A DNA stretch of 52,144 nt, from contig NZ_JAUSFI010000116.1 in assembly GCF_030651495.1 (NCBI RefSeq), forward strand, positions 1 through 52,144. The letters are read 5' to 3'. Below are positions 28,030 through 37,227 of this stretch, one piece after another. A program made the translations under genes and the position numbers. This stretch comes from Undibacterium sp. Its GTDB lineage: Bacteria > Pseudomonadota > Gammaproteobacteria > Burkholderiales > Burkholderiaceae_D. Within the stretch, counting starts at the first letter, position 1. Each line of letters starts with the position of its first letter. Under the pieces are notes generated by a model. It was not told where the DNA came from. It searched no databases and worked only from the letters and a program-made list of their open reading frames with translations.

Positions 28030-28048
28030 TTGGTTTTCATGCCACGAC

Positions 28049-29239
28049 TCAGAATGCATCGCCGGGAACACGTACCCAGCCTTCCATCAACACCCGCGCG
28101 CTGCGGCTCATGATGGCTTTGGTCACTGTCCATTCACCATTCACCTGAGTGGCTTCTGCACCTACCCGCAAAGTACCTGAAGGGTGACCGAAACGCACCG
28201 CCTCTCGCGCACCGCCGCCGGCAGCCAGATTGACCAGTGTGCCGGGTATCGCTGCGGCCGTGCCGATGGCAACAGCTGCCGTACCCATCATGGCGTGATG
28301 CAGCTTGCCCATGGACATGGCACGTACCAGCAGGTCGATATCAGCGGCATTGACTTGCTTACCGCTCGACGAGACATAGGCAGCCGGCTTAGCAACAAAG
28401 GCGACCTTCGGGGTGTGCTGCCGATTAGCGGCTTCATCAATATGCTTGATCAGGCCCATCCGTACTGCGCCATAGGCACGAATGGTCTCAAATTTGGCCA
28501 AGGCCTTGACATCGCTATTGATGGCGTCCTGCAATTCGGTACCGGTGTAACCGATCGCTTCCGCATTGACGAAAATGGTCGGGATACCTGCATTGATCAT
28601 GGTGACCTTTAGTGTGCCGACACCAGGCACCTCAAGATCATCGACCAGGTTGCCAGTCGGAAACATGGAACCGCCCGCGCCGTCTTCGTCGGCGGCCGGA
28701 TCGATGAATTCGAGCTGAACTTCTGCGGCAGGAAAGGTGACGCCGTCAAGCTCGAAGTCGCCGGTTTCCTGCACTTCACCGTTGGTGACGGGCACGTGCG
28801 CGATGATGGTCTTGGCGATGTTGGCCTGCCAGATGCGCACGGTCGCCATGCCATTTTGCGGGATGCGGCTGGCATCGACCAGTCCTGCCTGAATGGCAAA
28901 CGAACCTACTGCGGCGGATAGATTGCCGCAATTGCCGCTCCAGTCGACAAAGGCCTTGTCGATAGCCACCTGGCCGAACAGGTAATCGACATCGTGATCT
29001 GGGCGGCTAGCTTTGGACAGAATGACCGTCTTGCTGGTGCTTGAGGTCGCTCCACCCATGCCGTCTATCTGCTTGCCGTAAGGGTCCGGACTGCCGATGA
29101 CACGCAACAGCAGCGCATCGCGTGCCGCGCCGGGAACCTGAGCCGTGACTGGCAAGTCTTGCAGACGGAAGAACACGCCTTTGCTGGTACCGCCACGAAT
29201 ATAGGTGGCGGGAATCTTGATTTGGGGTAGATGGGTCAT
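28049..29239 (-). CDS. prpF: 2-methylaconitate cis-trans isomerase PrpF
   Basis: PrpF isomerises the 2-methylaconitate made by AcnD so that it can be hydrated to 2-methylisocitrate. The 396-residue protein starts with the family segment IPATYIRGGTSKGVFFRLQD. It also contains DGMGGATSSTSKTVIL, VDWSGNCGNLSAAVGSFA and the C-terminal LAAGGGAREAVRFGHPSGTL, where the GNCGN loop matches the diaminopimelate epimerase-like fold. It pairs with acnD immediately upstream. Confidence 0.95.
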   Translation of the reverse strand: MTHLPQIKIPATYIRGGTSKGVFFRLQDLPVTAQVPGAARDALLLRVIGSPDPYGKQIDGMGGATSSTSKTVILSKASRPDHDVDYLFGQVAIDKAFVDWSGNCGNLSAAVGSFAIQAGLVDASRIPQNGMATVRIWQANIAKTIIAHVPVTNGEVQETGDFELDGVTFPAAEVQLEFIDPAADEDGAGGSMFPTGNLVDDLEVPGVGTLKVTMINAGIPTIFVNAEAIGYTGTELQDAINSDVKALAKFETIRAYGAVRMGLIKHIDEAANRQHTPKVAFVAKPAAYVSSSGKQVNAADIDLLVRAMSMGKLHHAMMGTAAVAIGTAAAIPGTLVNLAAGGGAREAVRFGHPSGTLRVGAEATQVNGEWTVTKAIMSRSARVLMEGWVRVPGDAF

Positions 29240-29271
29240 GAGAATTTTTTCCTGATTAAGTTTCGTCTGAG

Positions 29272-29432
29272 CTCCCTTCTCCCGCTTGCGGGAGAAGGGC
29301 CGGGGATGAGGGTGGTTCAGCTAGCCGCAACGCCTGGATTTACTTGGGAATACCCACCACATTCAAATAAATCACGCTTCGGCTTTCTCGGTCACCCTCG
29401 CCCCAACCCTCTCCCGCTAGCGGGAGAGGGAG
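29272..29432. repeat. Inverted pair of REP elements (BIME-like) between acnD and prpF
   Basis: The first hairpin pairs CCCTTCTCCCGC with GCGGGAGAAGGG (29274-29299). The second is the perfect 24-base palindrome formed by CCCTCTCCCGCT and AGCGGGAGAGGG (29407-29430). Flanking GGGGATGAGGG and its inverse CCCTCGCCCC show that they are inverted copies of one REP unit. This CCCTCTCCCGC-type REP is widespread in proteobacterial genomes. It lies inside the prp operon. Confidence 0.85.
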
Positions 29433-29445
29433 TTCGATTGCTGCT

Positions 29446-32040
29446 TTATGCAACTTTAGAAGATTCAAGGAAGTCCTGCGCGAAACGTTGCAGCACACCG
29501 CCCGCCTCATAGATTGCCACTTCTTCCGCCGTATCCAAACGGCAGGTCACTGGCACGTCGACGCGCTCACCGTTTTTGCGGTTGATCACCAGCGTCAAGG
29601 TCGCACGTGGCGTACGTTCACCGATGACGTCAAACGTCTCGCTACCGTCAATCGCCAGTGTCAGGCGGTTCACGCCCGGCTTGAACTCGAGTGGCAGCAC
29701 GCCCATACCAACCAGATTGGTACGATGAATGCGCTCAAAACCTTCGGCCGCGATCGCTTCCACACCGGCCAGACGCACGCCTTTGGCAGCCCAGTCACGT
29801 GAAGAGCCTTGACCATAGTCAGCGCCGGCAATGATGATCAAAGGCTGCTTGCGCGCCATATAAGTTTCAATGGCTTCCCACATGCGGGTGACTTTGCCTT
29901 CAGGCTCTATCCTGGCCAGCGAGCCCGCTTGTACCTTGCCATCCTTGAGCACCATTTCGTTCTTCAAGGTCGGGTTGGCAAAAGTCGCGCGCTGAGCGGT
30001 AAGGTGATCTCCGCGGTGGGTTGCGTAAGAGTTGAAGTCTTCCTCTGGCAGGCCCATTTTCGCCAGGTATTCACCGGCAGCACTATCGAGCATGATGGCG
30101 TTCGATGGCGACAGATGGTCGGTGGTGATATTGTCACCCAGCACCGCTAGCGGACGCATGCCCTTCATGCTACGCGCGCCAGCCAGTGCGCCTTCCCAGT
30201 AGGGCGGACGGCGAATGTAGGTGGTCTGCGGACGCCAGTCGTACAGCGGGCTAACCTTCTGACCATCGTCTTGCTGCTTGGCGAACATCGGGATGTAGAC
30301 CTTGCGGAACTGCTCCGGCTTAACGCTGGCGGCGACGACAGCGTCGATTTCTTCATCAGACGGCCAGATATCCGCCAGCCGCACCGGTTTGCCCTCGGTG
30401 TCGGTACCCAGGACATCTTTCTCGATGTCGAAACGGATCGTACCGGCGATCGCGTAGGCGACCACCAGAGGCGGCGAGGCCAGGAAAGCCTGTTTGGCGT
30501 AAGGGTGGATACGGCCGTCAAAGTTACGGTTGCCGGACAGTACTGCGGTAGCGTACAGATCACGGTCCAGCACTTCTTTCTGGATCACCGGATCAAGCGC
30601 GCCGGACATGCCGTTGCAGGTGGTGCAGGCAAATGCGACGACACCAAAACCCAGATGTTCAAGTTCCGGCAACAGCTTGGCTTCCTGCAGATAGAGTTCC
30701 ACCGTTTTAGACCCTGGTGCCAGCGAGCTCTTGACCCACGGCTTGCGGGTCAAGCCCAGCTTATTTGCGTTGCGGGCGATAAGGCCGGCGGCAATCATGT
30801 TGCGCGGGTTGTTGGTGTTGGTGCAGCTGGTGATGGCGGCGATGATCACGGCACCGTCAGGCATTAAGCCTGGCTCGTTCTCCACCTTGCCGCTGATGCC
30901 GCGCGCAGCCAACTCGGAAGTCGGCACACGATTGTGCGGATTCGACGGACCGGCAATATTGCGTACGACGGAAGACAGGTCGAACTTGAGTACGCGTTCG
31001 TACTCGGCGTTCTTCAGGCTATCGGCCCACAGACCGGTTTCCTTGGCGTAGATTTCCACCAGCTTGACCAGCTCATCATCACGACCGGTGAGCTTGAGAT
31101 ATTTGATGGTCTGCTCATCGATGTAGAACATCGCGGCAGTCGAGCCGAACTCTGGCGTCATATTCGAGATAGTCGCACGGTCGCCCAGCGTCAGGTTGGA
31201 GGCACCCTCACCGTAAAATTCGAGGTAGGAGGACACCACTTTCTGCGCGCGCAGAAATTCGGTCAGCGCCAGCACGGTGTCTGTCGCGGTGATGCCTTCT
31301 TGCGGCTTGCCCGTCAGTTCCACGCCAATGATGTCCGGCAGGCGCATCCATGAGGCGCGGCCCAGCATGACGCTTTCGGCTTCCAGTCCACCCACGCCGA
31401 TGGCGATCACGCCCAGCGCGTCGACCATCGGCGTATGGCTGTCGGTACCGACCAACGTATCCGGAAAGGCGACACCGTCTTTTACCTGGATAACAGGACT
31501 CATGCGTTCGAGGTTAATCTGATGCAAGATGCCGTTGCCAGGCGGGATCACGTCGACGTTCTTGAACGCCTTTTTGGTCCAGTTAATGAAATCAAAACGG
31601 TCTTCGTTACGACGGTCTTCGATGGCGCGATTCTTGGCGAACGCATCCGGATCGAAACCGCCACACTCAACCGCCAGCGAGTGATCGACCACCAACTGGG
31701 TCGGCACCACCGGATTCACCAAGGCAGGATCACCGCCCTGTTCGGCAATGGCGTCACGCAGACCGGCCAAATCGACCAGTGCGGTCTGGCCCAGAATGTC
31801 ATGACACACCACGCGTGCCGGAAACCACGGAAAGTCCAGGTCGCGCTTACGCTCGATGAACTGTTTCAAAGAATCGTCCAGGGTAGCGGGGTCACAACGG
31901 CGCACCAGGTTCTCAGCCAGTACGCGCGAGGTGTACGGTAGCTTGTCGTAGGCGCCGGGCTGGATCGCATCGACCGCAGCACGTGTATCGAAAAAATCCA
32001 GCTTGGTGCCGGGCAGGGGTTTGCGGTGATTAGTGTTCAT
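29446..32040 (-). CDS. acnD: 2-methylcitrate dehydratase, Fe/S-dependent AcnD
   Basis: AcnD dehydrates 2-methylcitrate to a 2-methylaconitate isomer that needs PrpF. The 864-residue protein is an aconitase-superfamily member. Cluster cysteines are visible in AAITSCTNTNNPRNM (near 405) and VAFACTTCNGMSG (near 473). DGVAFPDTLVGTDSHTPMVD and ADYGQGSSRDWAAKG are the other active-site loops. The N-terminus MNTNHRKPLPGTKLDFFDTR is AcnD-like, and the linkage to prpF and prpC supports AcnD over AcnA. It replaces the iron-free PrpD of enterics. Confidence 0.95.
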   Translation of the reverse strand: MNTNHRKPLPGTKLDFFDTRAAVDAIQPGAYDKLPYTSRVLAENLVRRCDPATLDDSLKQFIERKRDLDFPWFPARVVCHDILGQTALVDLAGLRDAIAEQGGDPALVNPVVPTQLVVDHSLAVECGGFDPDAFAKNRAIEDRRNEDRFDFINWTKKAFKNVDVIPPGNGILHQINLERMSPVIQVKDGVAFPDTLVGTDSHTPMVDALGVIAIGVGGLEAESVMLGRASWMRLPDIIGVELTGKPQEGITATDTVLALTEFLRAQKVVSSYLEFYGEGASNLTLGDRATISNMTPEFGSTAAMFYIDEQTIKYLKLTGRDDELVKLVEIYAKETGLWADSLKNAEYERVLKFDLSSVVRNIAGPSNPHNRVPTSELAARGISGKVENEPGLMPDGAVIIAAITSCTNTNNPRNMIAAGLIARNANKLGLTRKPWVKSSLAPGSKTVELYLQEAKLLPELEHLGFGVVAFACTTCNGMSGALDPVIQKEVLDRDLYATAVLSGNRNFDGRIHPYAKQAFLASPPLVVAYAIAGTIRFDIEKDVLGTDTEGKPVRLADIWPSDEEIDAVVAASVKPEQFRKVYIPMFAKQQDDGQKVSPLYDWRPQTTYIRRPPYWEGALAGARSMKGMRPLAVLGDNITTDHLSPSNAIMLDSAAGEYLAKMGLPEEDFNSYATHRGDHLTAQRATFANPTLKNEMVLKDGKVQAGSLARIEPEGKVTRMWEAIETYMARKQPLIIIAGADYGQGSSRDWAAKGVRLAGVEAIAAEGFERIHRTNLVGMGVLPLEFKPGVNRLTLAIDGSETFDVIGERTPRATLTLVINRKNGERVDVPVTCRLDTAEEVAIYEAGGVLQRFAQDFLESSKVA

Positions 32041-32103
32041 GGCTCACTCAAGAAAGGGTAATGGTCAGTAGTAGTCAGGCTTTATTTAGGCTTTAATTAG
32101 ACT

Positions 32104-33252
32104 TTACTTACGATCCTTGATAGCCACAAACTGCAAATCTTCAGGGCCGACGTAATTCGCGCCCGGACGAATGATCTTGTTGTCGATGCGCTGTTCGATG
32201 ATGTGGGCAGCCCAGCCTGAAGTACGTGCGATCACGAACAAAGGCGTAAACATCGCTGTTGGCACGCCCATCATGTGATACGACACGGCAGAGAACCAAT
32301 CCAGATTCGGGAACATTTTTTTGATGTCCCACATCACGGTCTCTAAACGTTCGGCGATGTCGAACATCTTGGTAGAACCGGCTTCAACCGATAAACTGCG
32401 TGCGACATCCTTGATAACCTTGTTGCGCGGATCAGAGATGGTGTAGACCGGATGACCAAAGCCAATCACCACTTCCTTGTTCTCTACGCGCTTCTTGATA
32501 TCGGCTTCGGCTTCATCCGGATTATCGTAACGCTTCTGGATTTCAAACGCGACTTCATTCGCGCCACCATGTTTAGGACCACGCAAGGCACCGATCGCAC
32601 CGGTGATGGCCGAGTGCACGTCAGAACCGGTACCGGCAACCACGCGCGCGGTGAAAGTAGAGGCATTGAATTCATGCTCAGCATACAAGATCAGCGACGT
32701 ATGCATGGCTTTTTCCCATGATGCGCTTGGCTTCTCGCCATGCAGCAAATGCAGGAAATGGCCGCCGATAGATTCGTCATCCGTCTCCACTTCTATGCGC
32801 TTGCCATTGTGGCTGAAATGATACCAGTATAACAATACCGAACCGAGTGAAGCCATCAGGCGATCCGCGATATCGCGCGCGCCTGGCGTATTGTGATCAT
32901 CTTTTTCCGGCAAGGTGCAACCCAGTACCGAGACCGCGGTACGCATCACGTCCATAGGATGAGCGGAAGCGGGCAAGGTTTCTAATGCCGCTTTCAAGTT
33001 GGCGGGCAAGCCGCGCAAGGCTTTCAGCTTAGTTTTGTAAGCGCTCAGTTCTGCGGCAGTTGGCAGCTTGCCGTGCACCAGCAAATGCGCGATTTCTTCA
33101 AATTCGCAGGTATCAGCCACGTCCAGAATGTCGTAACCGCGATAGTGCAAATCATTACCGGTTTTACCTACGCTACAGAGCGCGGTGTTACCCGCAGTGA
33201 CGCCAGATAAGGCAACCGATTTTTTCGCTTTGAAAGGAACTGCTTGAGTCAT
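32104..33252 (-). CDS. prpC: 2-methylcitrate synthase
   Basis: Condenses propionyl-CoA with oxaloacetate. The 382-residue citrate-synthase fold protein starts [20 protein letters not shown], as PrpC does. It carries [15 protein letters not shown] and [20 protein letters not shown] (catalytic His segments), plus [17 protein letters not shown] near the end, which holds the catalytic Asp. The operon position between prpB and acnD makes methylcitrate synthase far likelier than general citrate synthase. Confidence 0.96.
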   Translation of the reverse strand: MTQAVPFKAKKSVALSGVTAGNTALCSVGKTGNDLHYRGYDILDVADTCEFEEIAHLLVHGKLPTAAELSAYKTKLKALRGLPANLKAALETLPASAHPMDVMRTAVSVLGCTLPEKDDHNTPGARDIADRLMASLGSVLLYWYHFSHNGKRIEVETDDESIGGHFLHLLHGEKPSASWEKAMHTSLILYAEHEFNASTFTARVVAGTGSDVHSAITGAIGALRGPKHGGANEVAFEIQKRYDNPDEAEADIKKRVENKEVVIGFGHPVYTISDPRNKVIKDVARSLSVEAGSTKMFDIAERLETVMWDIKKMFPNLDWFSAVSYHMMGVPTAMFTPLFVIARTSGWAAHIIEQRIDNKIIRPGANYVGPEDLQFVAIKDRK

Positions 33253-33282
33253 AGTGTTCTCAATGTAAAGAAGTTAAAAACA

Positions 33283-33361
33283 ATACTCCCCCTGGTATAT
33301 TTCTGTTGCGCACGTTCTATATGCGCAGCGGGGCAGATTTATAAAAATTTAAGGGGAGTAT
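33283..33361 (-). repeat. Nested inverted repeats between prpB and prpC
   Basis: Outer arms ATACTCCCC (33283-33291) and GGGGAGTAT (33353-33361) are perfectly complementary, and an inner TGCGCA/TGCGCA pair (33307-33312 with 33322-33327) closes a nine-base loop. It fills most of the 133-base prpB-prpC gap and would fold in the operon mRNA. No T run, so not a standard terminator. Confidence 0.6.
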
Positions 33362-33385
33362 ATTGATTATTTAGTTGAAATTCGA

Positions 33386-34276
33386 TTATTTGGCTTTTTG
33401 CTGCGCGAACAACGCGTCGAGCTTTTGCTCAAAATCATGGTAGTTGATGCGCTCATACAATTCCATACGGGTTTGCATGGTATTGACCACATTTTTTTGC
33501 GTGCCATCGTGACGAATCGCGTTGTAGACGTTTTCTGCCGCCTTGTTCATGGCGCGGAAGGCTGACAGCGGATACAGCACCAGACCGACATCGGCAGAGG
33601 CCAACTCTTCAACCGTGTACAAAGGGGTGGCGCCAAATTCGGTGATATTGGCGAGAATAGGCACCTTAACCGCGCTGGCAAATTGCTTGTACATCGCCAG
33701 CTCGGTAATCGCTTCAGGGAAAATCATGTCAGCACCGGCTTCGACACAAGCCAAGGCGCGTTCTATCGCCGATTCCAAACCTTCGACCGCGAGTGAATCA
33801 GTGCGCGCCATGATGACAAAATTTTCATCGGTACGTGCATCGACCGCCGCTTTGACACGATCAACCATTTCTTGCTTGCTGACGATTTCTTTACCAGGGC
33901 GATGACCGCAGCGCTTGGCGCCAACCTGATCCTCAATATGCATCCCGGCTGCGCCAAACTTGATCATGGATTTCACCGTGCGCGCCACATTAAATGCCGA
34001 TGAACCAAAACCGGTATCGACATCGACCAGCAATGGCAGATCGCAGACATCGGTGATACGACGCACATCCGTCAGCACATCATCCAGATTAGAGATACCC
34101 AGATCCGGCAAACCCAGCGAACCGGCAGCGACACCGCCGCCAGACAAATAAATCGCTTTAAAACCAGCGCGTTTAGCTAACAAGGCATGATTGGCATTGA
34201 TTGCACCGACCACTTGTAGCGGAGATTCTTCTTGCATGGCCTTGCGGAAGGCTGCACCTGCGGAGTATTGACTCAT
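33386..34276 (-). CDS. prpB: 2-methylisocitrate lyase
   Basis: Splits 2-methylisocitrate into pyruvate and succinate. The 296-residue protein shows the PEP mutase/isocitrate lyase signature with the catalytic cysteine in [14 protein letters not shown] (near 123), [17 protein letters not shown] and [18 protein letters not shown] place the start at the ATG at 34276 ([14 protein letters not shown]). It has a GAAAGAG ribosome site, aligns with known PrpB N-termini, and the sigma-54 start point near 34333 leaves a normal leader. An upstream ATG at 34330 would sit only three bases from that start point. Confidence 0.97.
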   Translation of the reverse strand: MSQYSAGAAFRKAMQEESPLQVVGAINANHALLAKRAGFKAIYLSGGGVAAGSLGLPDLGISNLDDVLTDVRRITDVCDLPLLVDVDTGFGSSAFNVARTVKSMIKFGAAGMHIEDQVGAKRCGHRPGKEIVSKQEMVDRVKAAVDARTDENFVIMARTDSLAVEGLESAIERALACVEAGADMIFPEAITELAMYKQFASAVKVPILANITEFGATPLYTVEELASADVGLVLYPLSAFRAMNKAAENVYNAIRHDGTQKNVVNTMQTRMELYERINYHDFEQKLDALFAQQKAK

Positions 34277-34343
34277 ATTAACTCTTTCACTGAATTTTGA
34301 CGTAGATTGCACGTTAAGGGTGATTGGCATACGATCTCTCTAT

Positions 34344-34359
34344 TGCAATGAGCGTGCCA
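34344..34359 (-). promoter_or_regulatory. Sigma-54 promoter of the prpB operon
   Basis: On the minus strand TGGCACGCTCATTGCA matches the sigma-54 consensus TGGCACGNNNNTTGCW at every defined position, with GG and GC ten bases apart. The predicted start point is near 34333. PrpR, encoded divergently, is a sigma-54 activator, so the pairing is consistent. Confidence 0.9.
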
Positions 34360-34456
34360 GCTCATATTGGCAAGATCAAAAATAGACTGAATCCATAAAA
34401 ATCAAAGGTTTAACGCAGACCAGCCACAAATATCCATTGCATTCGCTCAACAGCAT

Positions 34457-34518
34457 GTTTCATAATGACGTTTCAAATGAAACATTGAAACATCGGGTTG
34501 AAACAATCGACATGAAAC
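34457..34518. promoter_or_regulatory. Cluster of six GTTTCA/TGAAAC half-sites (candidate PrpR operator)
   Basis: GTTTCA occurs at 34457 and 34470, and its complement TGAAAC at 34478, 34486, 34499 and 34513. The central pair forms the dyad GTTTCAAATGAAAC. The array lies about 125-185 bases upstream of the prpB start point, the usual enhancer distance. Its last half-site overlaps the prpR ATG at 34512, suggesting autoregulation. Confidence 0.65.
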
Positions 34519-36140
34519 ATCATCCACCGTTAATCCGCGAGAGCAACGACAAGCCTGTCATCTGGACAGTCTCGATCTCGCGCCTGTTCGACCTGTTTCG
34601 CGACATCATGGTGGAATACGATGTCAGTGCCGAGATCGAGCCCATCCACATGGGCTTTGAAGAAGCCGCCCACTATATCCGCGAGCGCCTGCTGACCGAG
34701 CGCTGCGATGCCGTCATCGCAGCCGGCTCTAACGGCGCCTATCTCAAGAGCCGCCTACCGATTCCGGTCGTCATTGCCAAAGCCAGCGGTTTTGATGTCA
34801 TGCAGGCATTGGCCAGAGCGCGCAAAATTTCACCTGAGATAGGCCTGATCACTTATCAGGAAACCATACCCGAGCTGGTTGAATTTAAAACCACCTTCGG
34901 ATTCAAACTGGAACAACGTACTTATGTCACGGAAGAAGATGCCAAGGCGCAAATCAGGGAACTGAAAGCAAACGGCATCAAGGCCATCGTCGGCGCCGGC
35001 CTGATTACCGATCTGGCGGAAGAAGCGGGATTAACCGGTATCTTCATGTATTCGGCGACCTCAATACGGCAAGCCTTTGATGACGCCTTAGAGATCGCCC
35101 GACTGACCCGACTGGAAGCCTCCAGAGGACGCCAGCATCCGGCGGCAGAATCTTTACGCGCGCGCCATAACATCAACGATTTACGCGGCGACTCGGCACC
35201 GATGCAAGCGGTACGGCATTCCATCTTGCTGTTCTCCCGCTCGCCCGCCACAGTCTTGCTGCAAGGCGAAACCGGCACAGGCAAAGAACTCGCGGCGCAA
35301 GCCATCCACAAAGAAAGCCCGCGGGCGCGCCAGCCTTTTGTCGCTGTCAATTGCGGCGCGATTGCCGAATCGCTGCTGGAATCGGAGTTATTTGGCTACG
35401 AAGAAGGCGCATTTACCGGATCGCGCCGTGGCGGCCATGCCGGGCTATTCGAAGCAGCCAACCGGGGCAGCTTATTTCTTGATGAAATCGGCGAAATGCC
35501 GATTAGCCTGCAAACCAGATTATTGCGCGTGCTGGAAGAGCGTGAAGTGGTGCGGGTCGGTGGCATCCGCCCGATACCGGTCGATGTCCGCATTATCAGC
35601 GCCACGCATTGCGACTTGGAAAGCCGCATGCGCGAAGGACGATTTCGCTCCGACCTGTTTTATCGCTTAGCCGTATTACGCTTGCAACTGCCCTCTTTAC
35701 GTGAGCGGCAAGAGGATCTGGTGCCTTTGGCGGAATGGTGCCTGAAACATGCCTTGGCCTCGATGGGGGCACGTCCGCACCCGAATTTGCACGCGGAAGT
35801 GGTGGCATGTGCCGACTTGCTGAAGCAATACAACTGGCCGGGCAATGTGCGCGAAATGCGCAATATGATGGAAAGGCTCGCGCTATTTTTAGCAGCAGAA
35901 CCATTGCAAGCGCTAACACCCAATTTTGTAATAAAAATCACACCAGAAATAGCCAGTGTCCCTCACCTGCCTGACTTAACTACTGGCACAAGCAATAACG
36001 CCAACACCAGCGTTAAGCCGATCGACTCCCTGCCCGCGCTAATGCAAAAATTCAACAACAATAGAGAAGCCGTCGCCGACTATCTGGGCATCAGCCGGAC
36101 CACTTTGTGGCGCAGATTGCGGGAAGCCAAGTTGAGTTGA
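34512..36140 (+). CDS. prpR: Propionate catabolism regulator PrpR, sigma-54 activator
   Basis: PrpR activates the prp operon in response to 2-methylcitrate. The 542-residue protein has an N-terminal sensory domain ([18 protein letters not shown], then [18 protein letters not shown]). The AAA+ domain has Walker A GETGTGKE near 252, the sigma-54 contact loop [10 protein letters not shown] near 298, and [13 protein letters not shown]-terminal Fis-type HTH follows ([20 protein letters not shown]). I chose the ATG at 34512 because [10 protein letters not shown] aligns with known PrpR starts. A TTG at 34437 and ATG at 34455 extend the frame but run through the operator repeats. Confidence 0.95.
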   Translation: MKHHPPLIRESNDKPVIWTVSISRLFDLFRDIMVEYDVSAEIEPIHMGFEEAAHYIRERLLTERCDAVIAAGSNGAYLKSRLPIPVVIAKASGFDVMQALARARKISPEIGLITYQETIPELVEFKTTFGFKLEQRTYVTEEDAKAQIRELKANGIKAIVGAGLITDLAEEAGLTGIFMYSATSIRQAFDDALEIARLTRLEASRGRQHPAAESLRARHNINDLRGDSAPMQAVRHSILLFSRSPATVLLQGETGTGKELAAQAIHKESPRARQPFVAVNCGAIAESLLESELFGYEEGAFTGSRRGGHAGLFEAANRGSLFLDEIGEMPISLQTRLLRVLEEREVVRVGGIRPIPVDVRIISATHCDLESRMREGRFRSDLFYRLAVLRLQLPSLRERQEDLVPLAEWCLKHALASMGARPHPNLHAEVVACADLLKQYNWPGNVREMRNMMERLALFLAAEPLQALTPNFVIKITPEIASVPHLPDLTTGTSNNANTSVKPIDSLPALMQKFNNNREAVADYLGISRTTLWRRLREAKLS

Positions 36141-36232
36141 AAATTGAGCTGCAAATTCAGTTAAGAAAACAGCAAAAATTAACCCCCTATTCAGGTAAAA
36201 TTGCGAAAATTTCGACTATCTTCAGGAAAATA

Positions 36233-36613
36233 ATGAGTGCCGACAACACCACCAAAAAACTACTTATCGTTGATGACAGTAAAGTATCAAGAATAGTCAT
36301 CCGTGCCCACATTCTAGCTAAAAAACCAGACTGGCAAATTATGGAGGCAGCCAGTGGCGATGAGGCGATCGCGCTAGCCGATCGCGATACACCCGACTAC
36401 TGCACGATGGATATTAATATGCCAGGCATACTCGGAACCGATGCGGCAGAGCAAATTCTTGCCAAACACCCTAAGATGCGCCTGGTTATTTTTTCTGCCA
36501 ATATTCAAGAGACGTCGCAAAATCGCGCGAGTTCAGTCGGCGCGATTTTTGTTGCCAAGCCTGTTACGGAAAAATCCATCGCTCAAGCGCTGGAACATTT
36601 TGCGGGCGAATAG
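36233..36613 (+). CDS. Stand-alone CheY-like receiver protein
   Basis: Single-domain response regulator of 126 residues. KKLLIVDDSKVSR gives the acidic pair D14/D15, DYCTMDINMPG the phosphoacceptor D60, and S88 and K109 (FVAKPV) complete the switch set. No output domain is attached. The ATG at 36233 has an AGGAAAA ribosome site. The frame is open 42 codons further upstream into the prpR end but lacks a plausible start. Its stop overlaps the CheC-like gene by one base, so it is the probable partner of that phosphatase. Confidence 0.9.
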   Translation: MSADNTTKKLLIVDDSKVSRIVIRAHILAKKPDWQIMEAASGDEAIALADRDTPDYCTMDINMPGILGTDAAEQILAKHPKMRLVIFSANIQETSQNRASSVGAIFVAKPVTEKSIAQALEHFAGE

Positions 36614-37227
36614 TGGATACCCTTAACGAACTCCATCTTGATGCGCTGACTGAAGTCTTTAATATCGGCGCAGGGAGAGCCGCCGCCAGTCTCAGCGAAA
36701 TCGTCGGCGACGAAGTGAAACTCTCGGTACCATCGATTGAAATCAAAAGAACGTCCGAAATCGATACCTCCATCCTGAGCTTGAACAGCGCCAAATTCGG
36801 TGCCGTCAGCCAACAGTTCAGCGGCCTCTTCAATGCCGAAGCGATACTCTTATTTACCGAAGATCATGCCCTGGAAATCGTACGCGACATGATGGGTTCG
36901 CAGATGAGCATCGAAGATCTGGCAGAATTTGAGCAAGAGGCGATGTGTGAACTGGGCAACATCATTCTCAATGCCTGCTTATCGGCAATGGCAGACATAC
37001 TGAAAATCACTCTTAATAGTTCCTTGCCTAGCTATCGGGTAGCAAGCAAGGAAGAAATATTTAAAAATATTCATAACACGTCTGATCAACCCTATATTCT
37101 GGTCTTGCACATCGATCTGATCATAGAAAAAAGACACTCGGAAGGCCATTTAATTTTCTTGCTGAGCTCACTCTCCTTAAGCAATCTGGTTACCCAAATA
37201 GAACGCTATCTGGGGAGCATTGAATGA
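36613..37227 (+). CDS. CheC-like phosphatase (CheC/CheX/FliY family)
   Basis: CheC-family proteins dephosphorylate CheY-P. The 204-residue product has both phosphatase signatures of the form D/E-x3-E-x2-N. The first is D10-x3-E14-x2-N17 in LDALTEVFNIGAGRAA. The second is near E109-x3-E113-x2-N116 in EAMCELGNIILNACLSAM. The start is a GTG overlapping the receiver stop. Its end overlaps the diguanylate cyclase start by four bases. No CheA, CheW or receptor gene is beside it, so it is more likely part of a c-di-GMP circuit than classical chemotaxis. Confidence 0.85.
   Translation: MDTLNELHLDALTEVFNIGAGRAAASLSEIVGDEVKLSVPSIEIKRTSEIDTSILSLNSAKFGAVSQQFSGLFNAEAILLFTEDHALEIVRDMMGSQMSIEDLAEFEQEAMCELGNIILNACLSAMADILKITLNSSLPSYRVASKEEIFKNIHNTSDQPYILVLHIDLIIEKRHSEGHLIFLLSSLSLSNLVTQIERYLGSIE

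Larger units (their letters stand above)
27726..28048. other. Structured prpE-prpF intergenic region (323 bases)
   Basis: No gene is supported. It holds a strong bidirectional terminator (27805-27839) and two large hairpins immediately downstream of prpF, at 27900-27932 and 27951-28029. A TATAAT occurs on the plus strand at 27859-27864 but no matching -35 lies 16-18 bases upstream. A 110-residue open frame across the minus strand mostly tracks the hairpin arms. Confidence 0.65.

Noticed and set aside
27850..28048. 6S RNA or other known housekeeping RNA in the prpF-prpE gap
   Set aside because: It lacks the long rod with central bubble of 6S RNA, and the sequence does not match the one I remember. 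Left as an unnamed structured region.
27801..28133. A 110-codon minus-strand frame spanning the end of prpF and the prpE-prpF gap
   Set aside because: It overlaps prpF and runs through both hairpins and the terminator; its sequence is explained by the inverted repeats. No ribosome site or family seen.
34277..34330. Longer prpB start at 34330
   Set aside because: The upstream ATG sits about three bases from the sigma-54 start point. The ATG at 34276 has its own ribosome site and fits the known PrpB N-terminus.
34437..34511. Longer prpR start (TTG at 34437 or ATG at 34455)
   Set aside because: The extra residues run through the GTTTCA repeats, and PrpR homologues begin near the ATG at 34512.
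36107..36232. Upstream extension of the receiver gene
   Set aside because: It overlaps the prpR end in another frame and has no ribosome site. The receiver domain begins right after the ATG at 36233.
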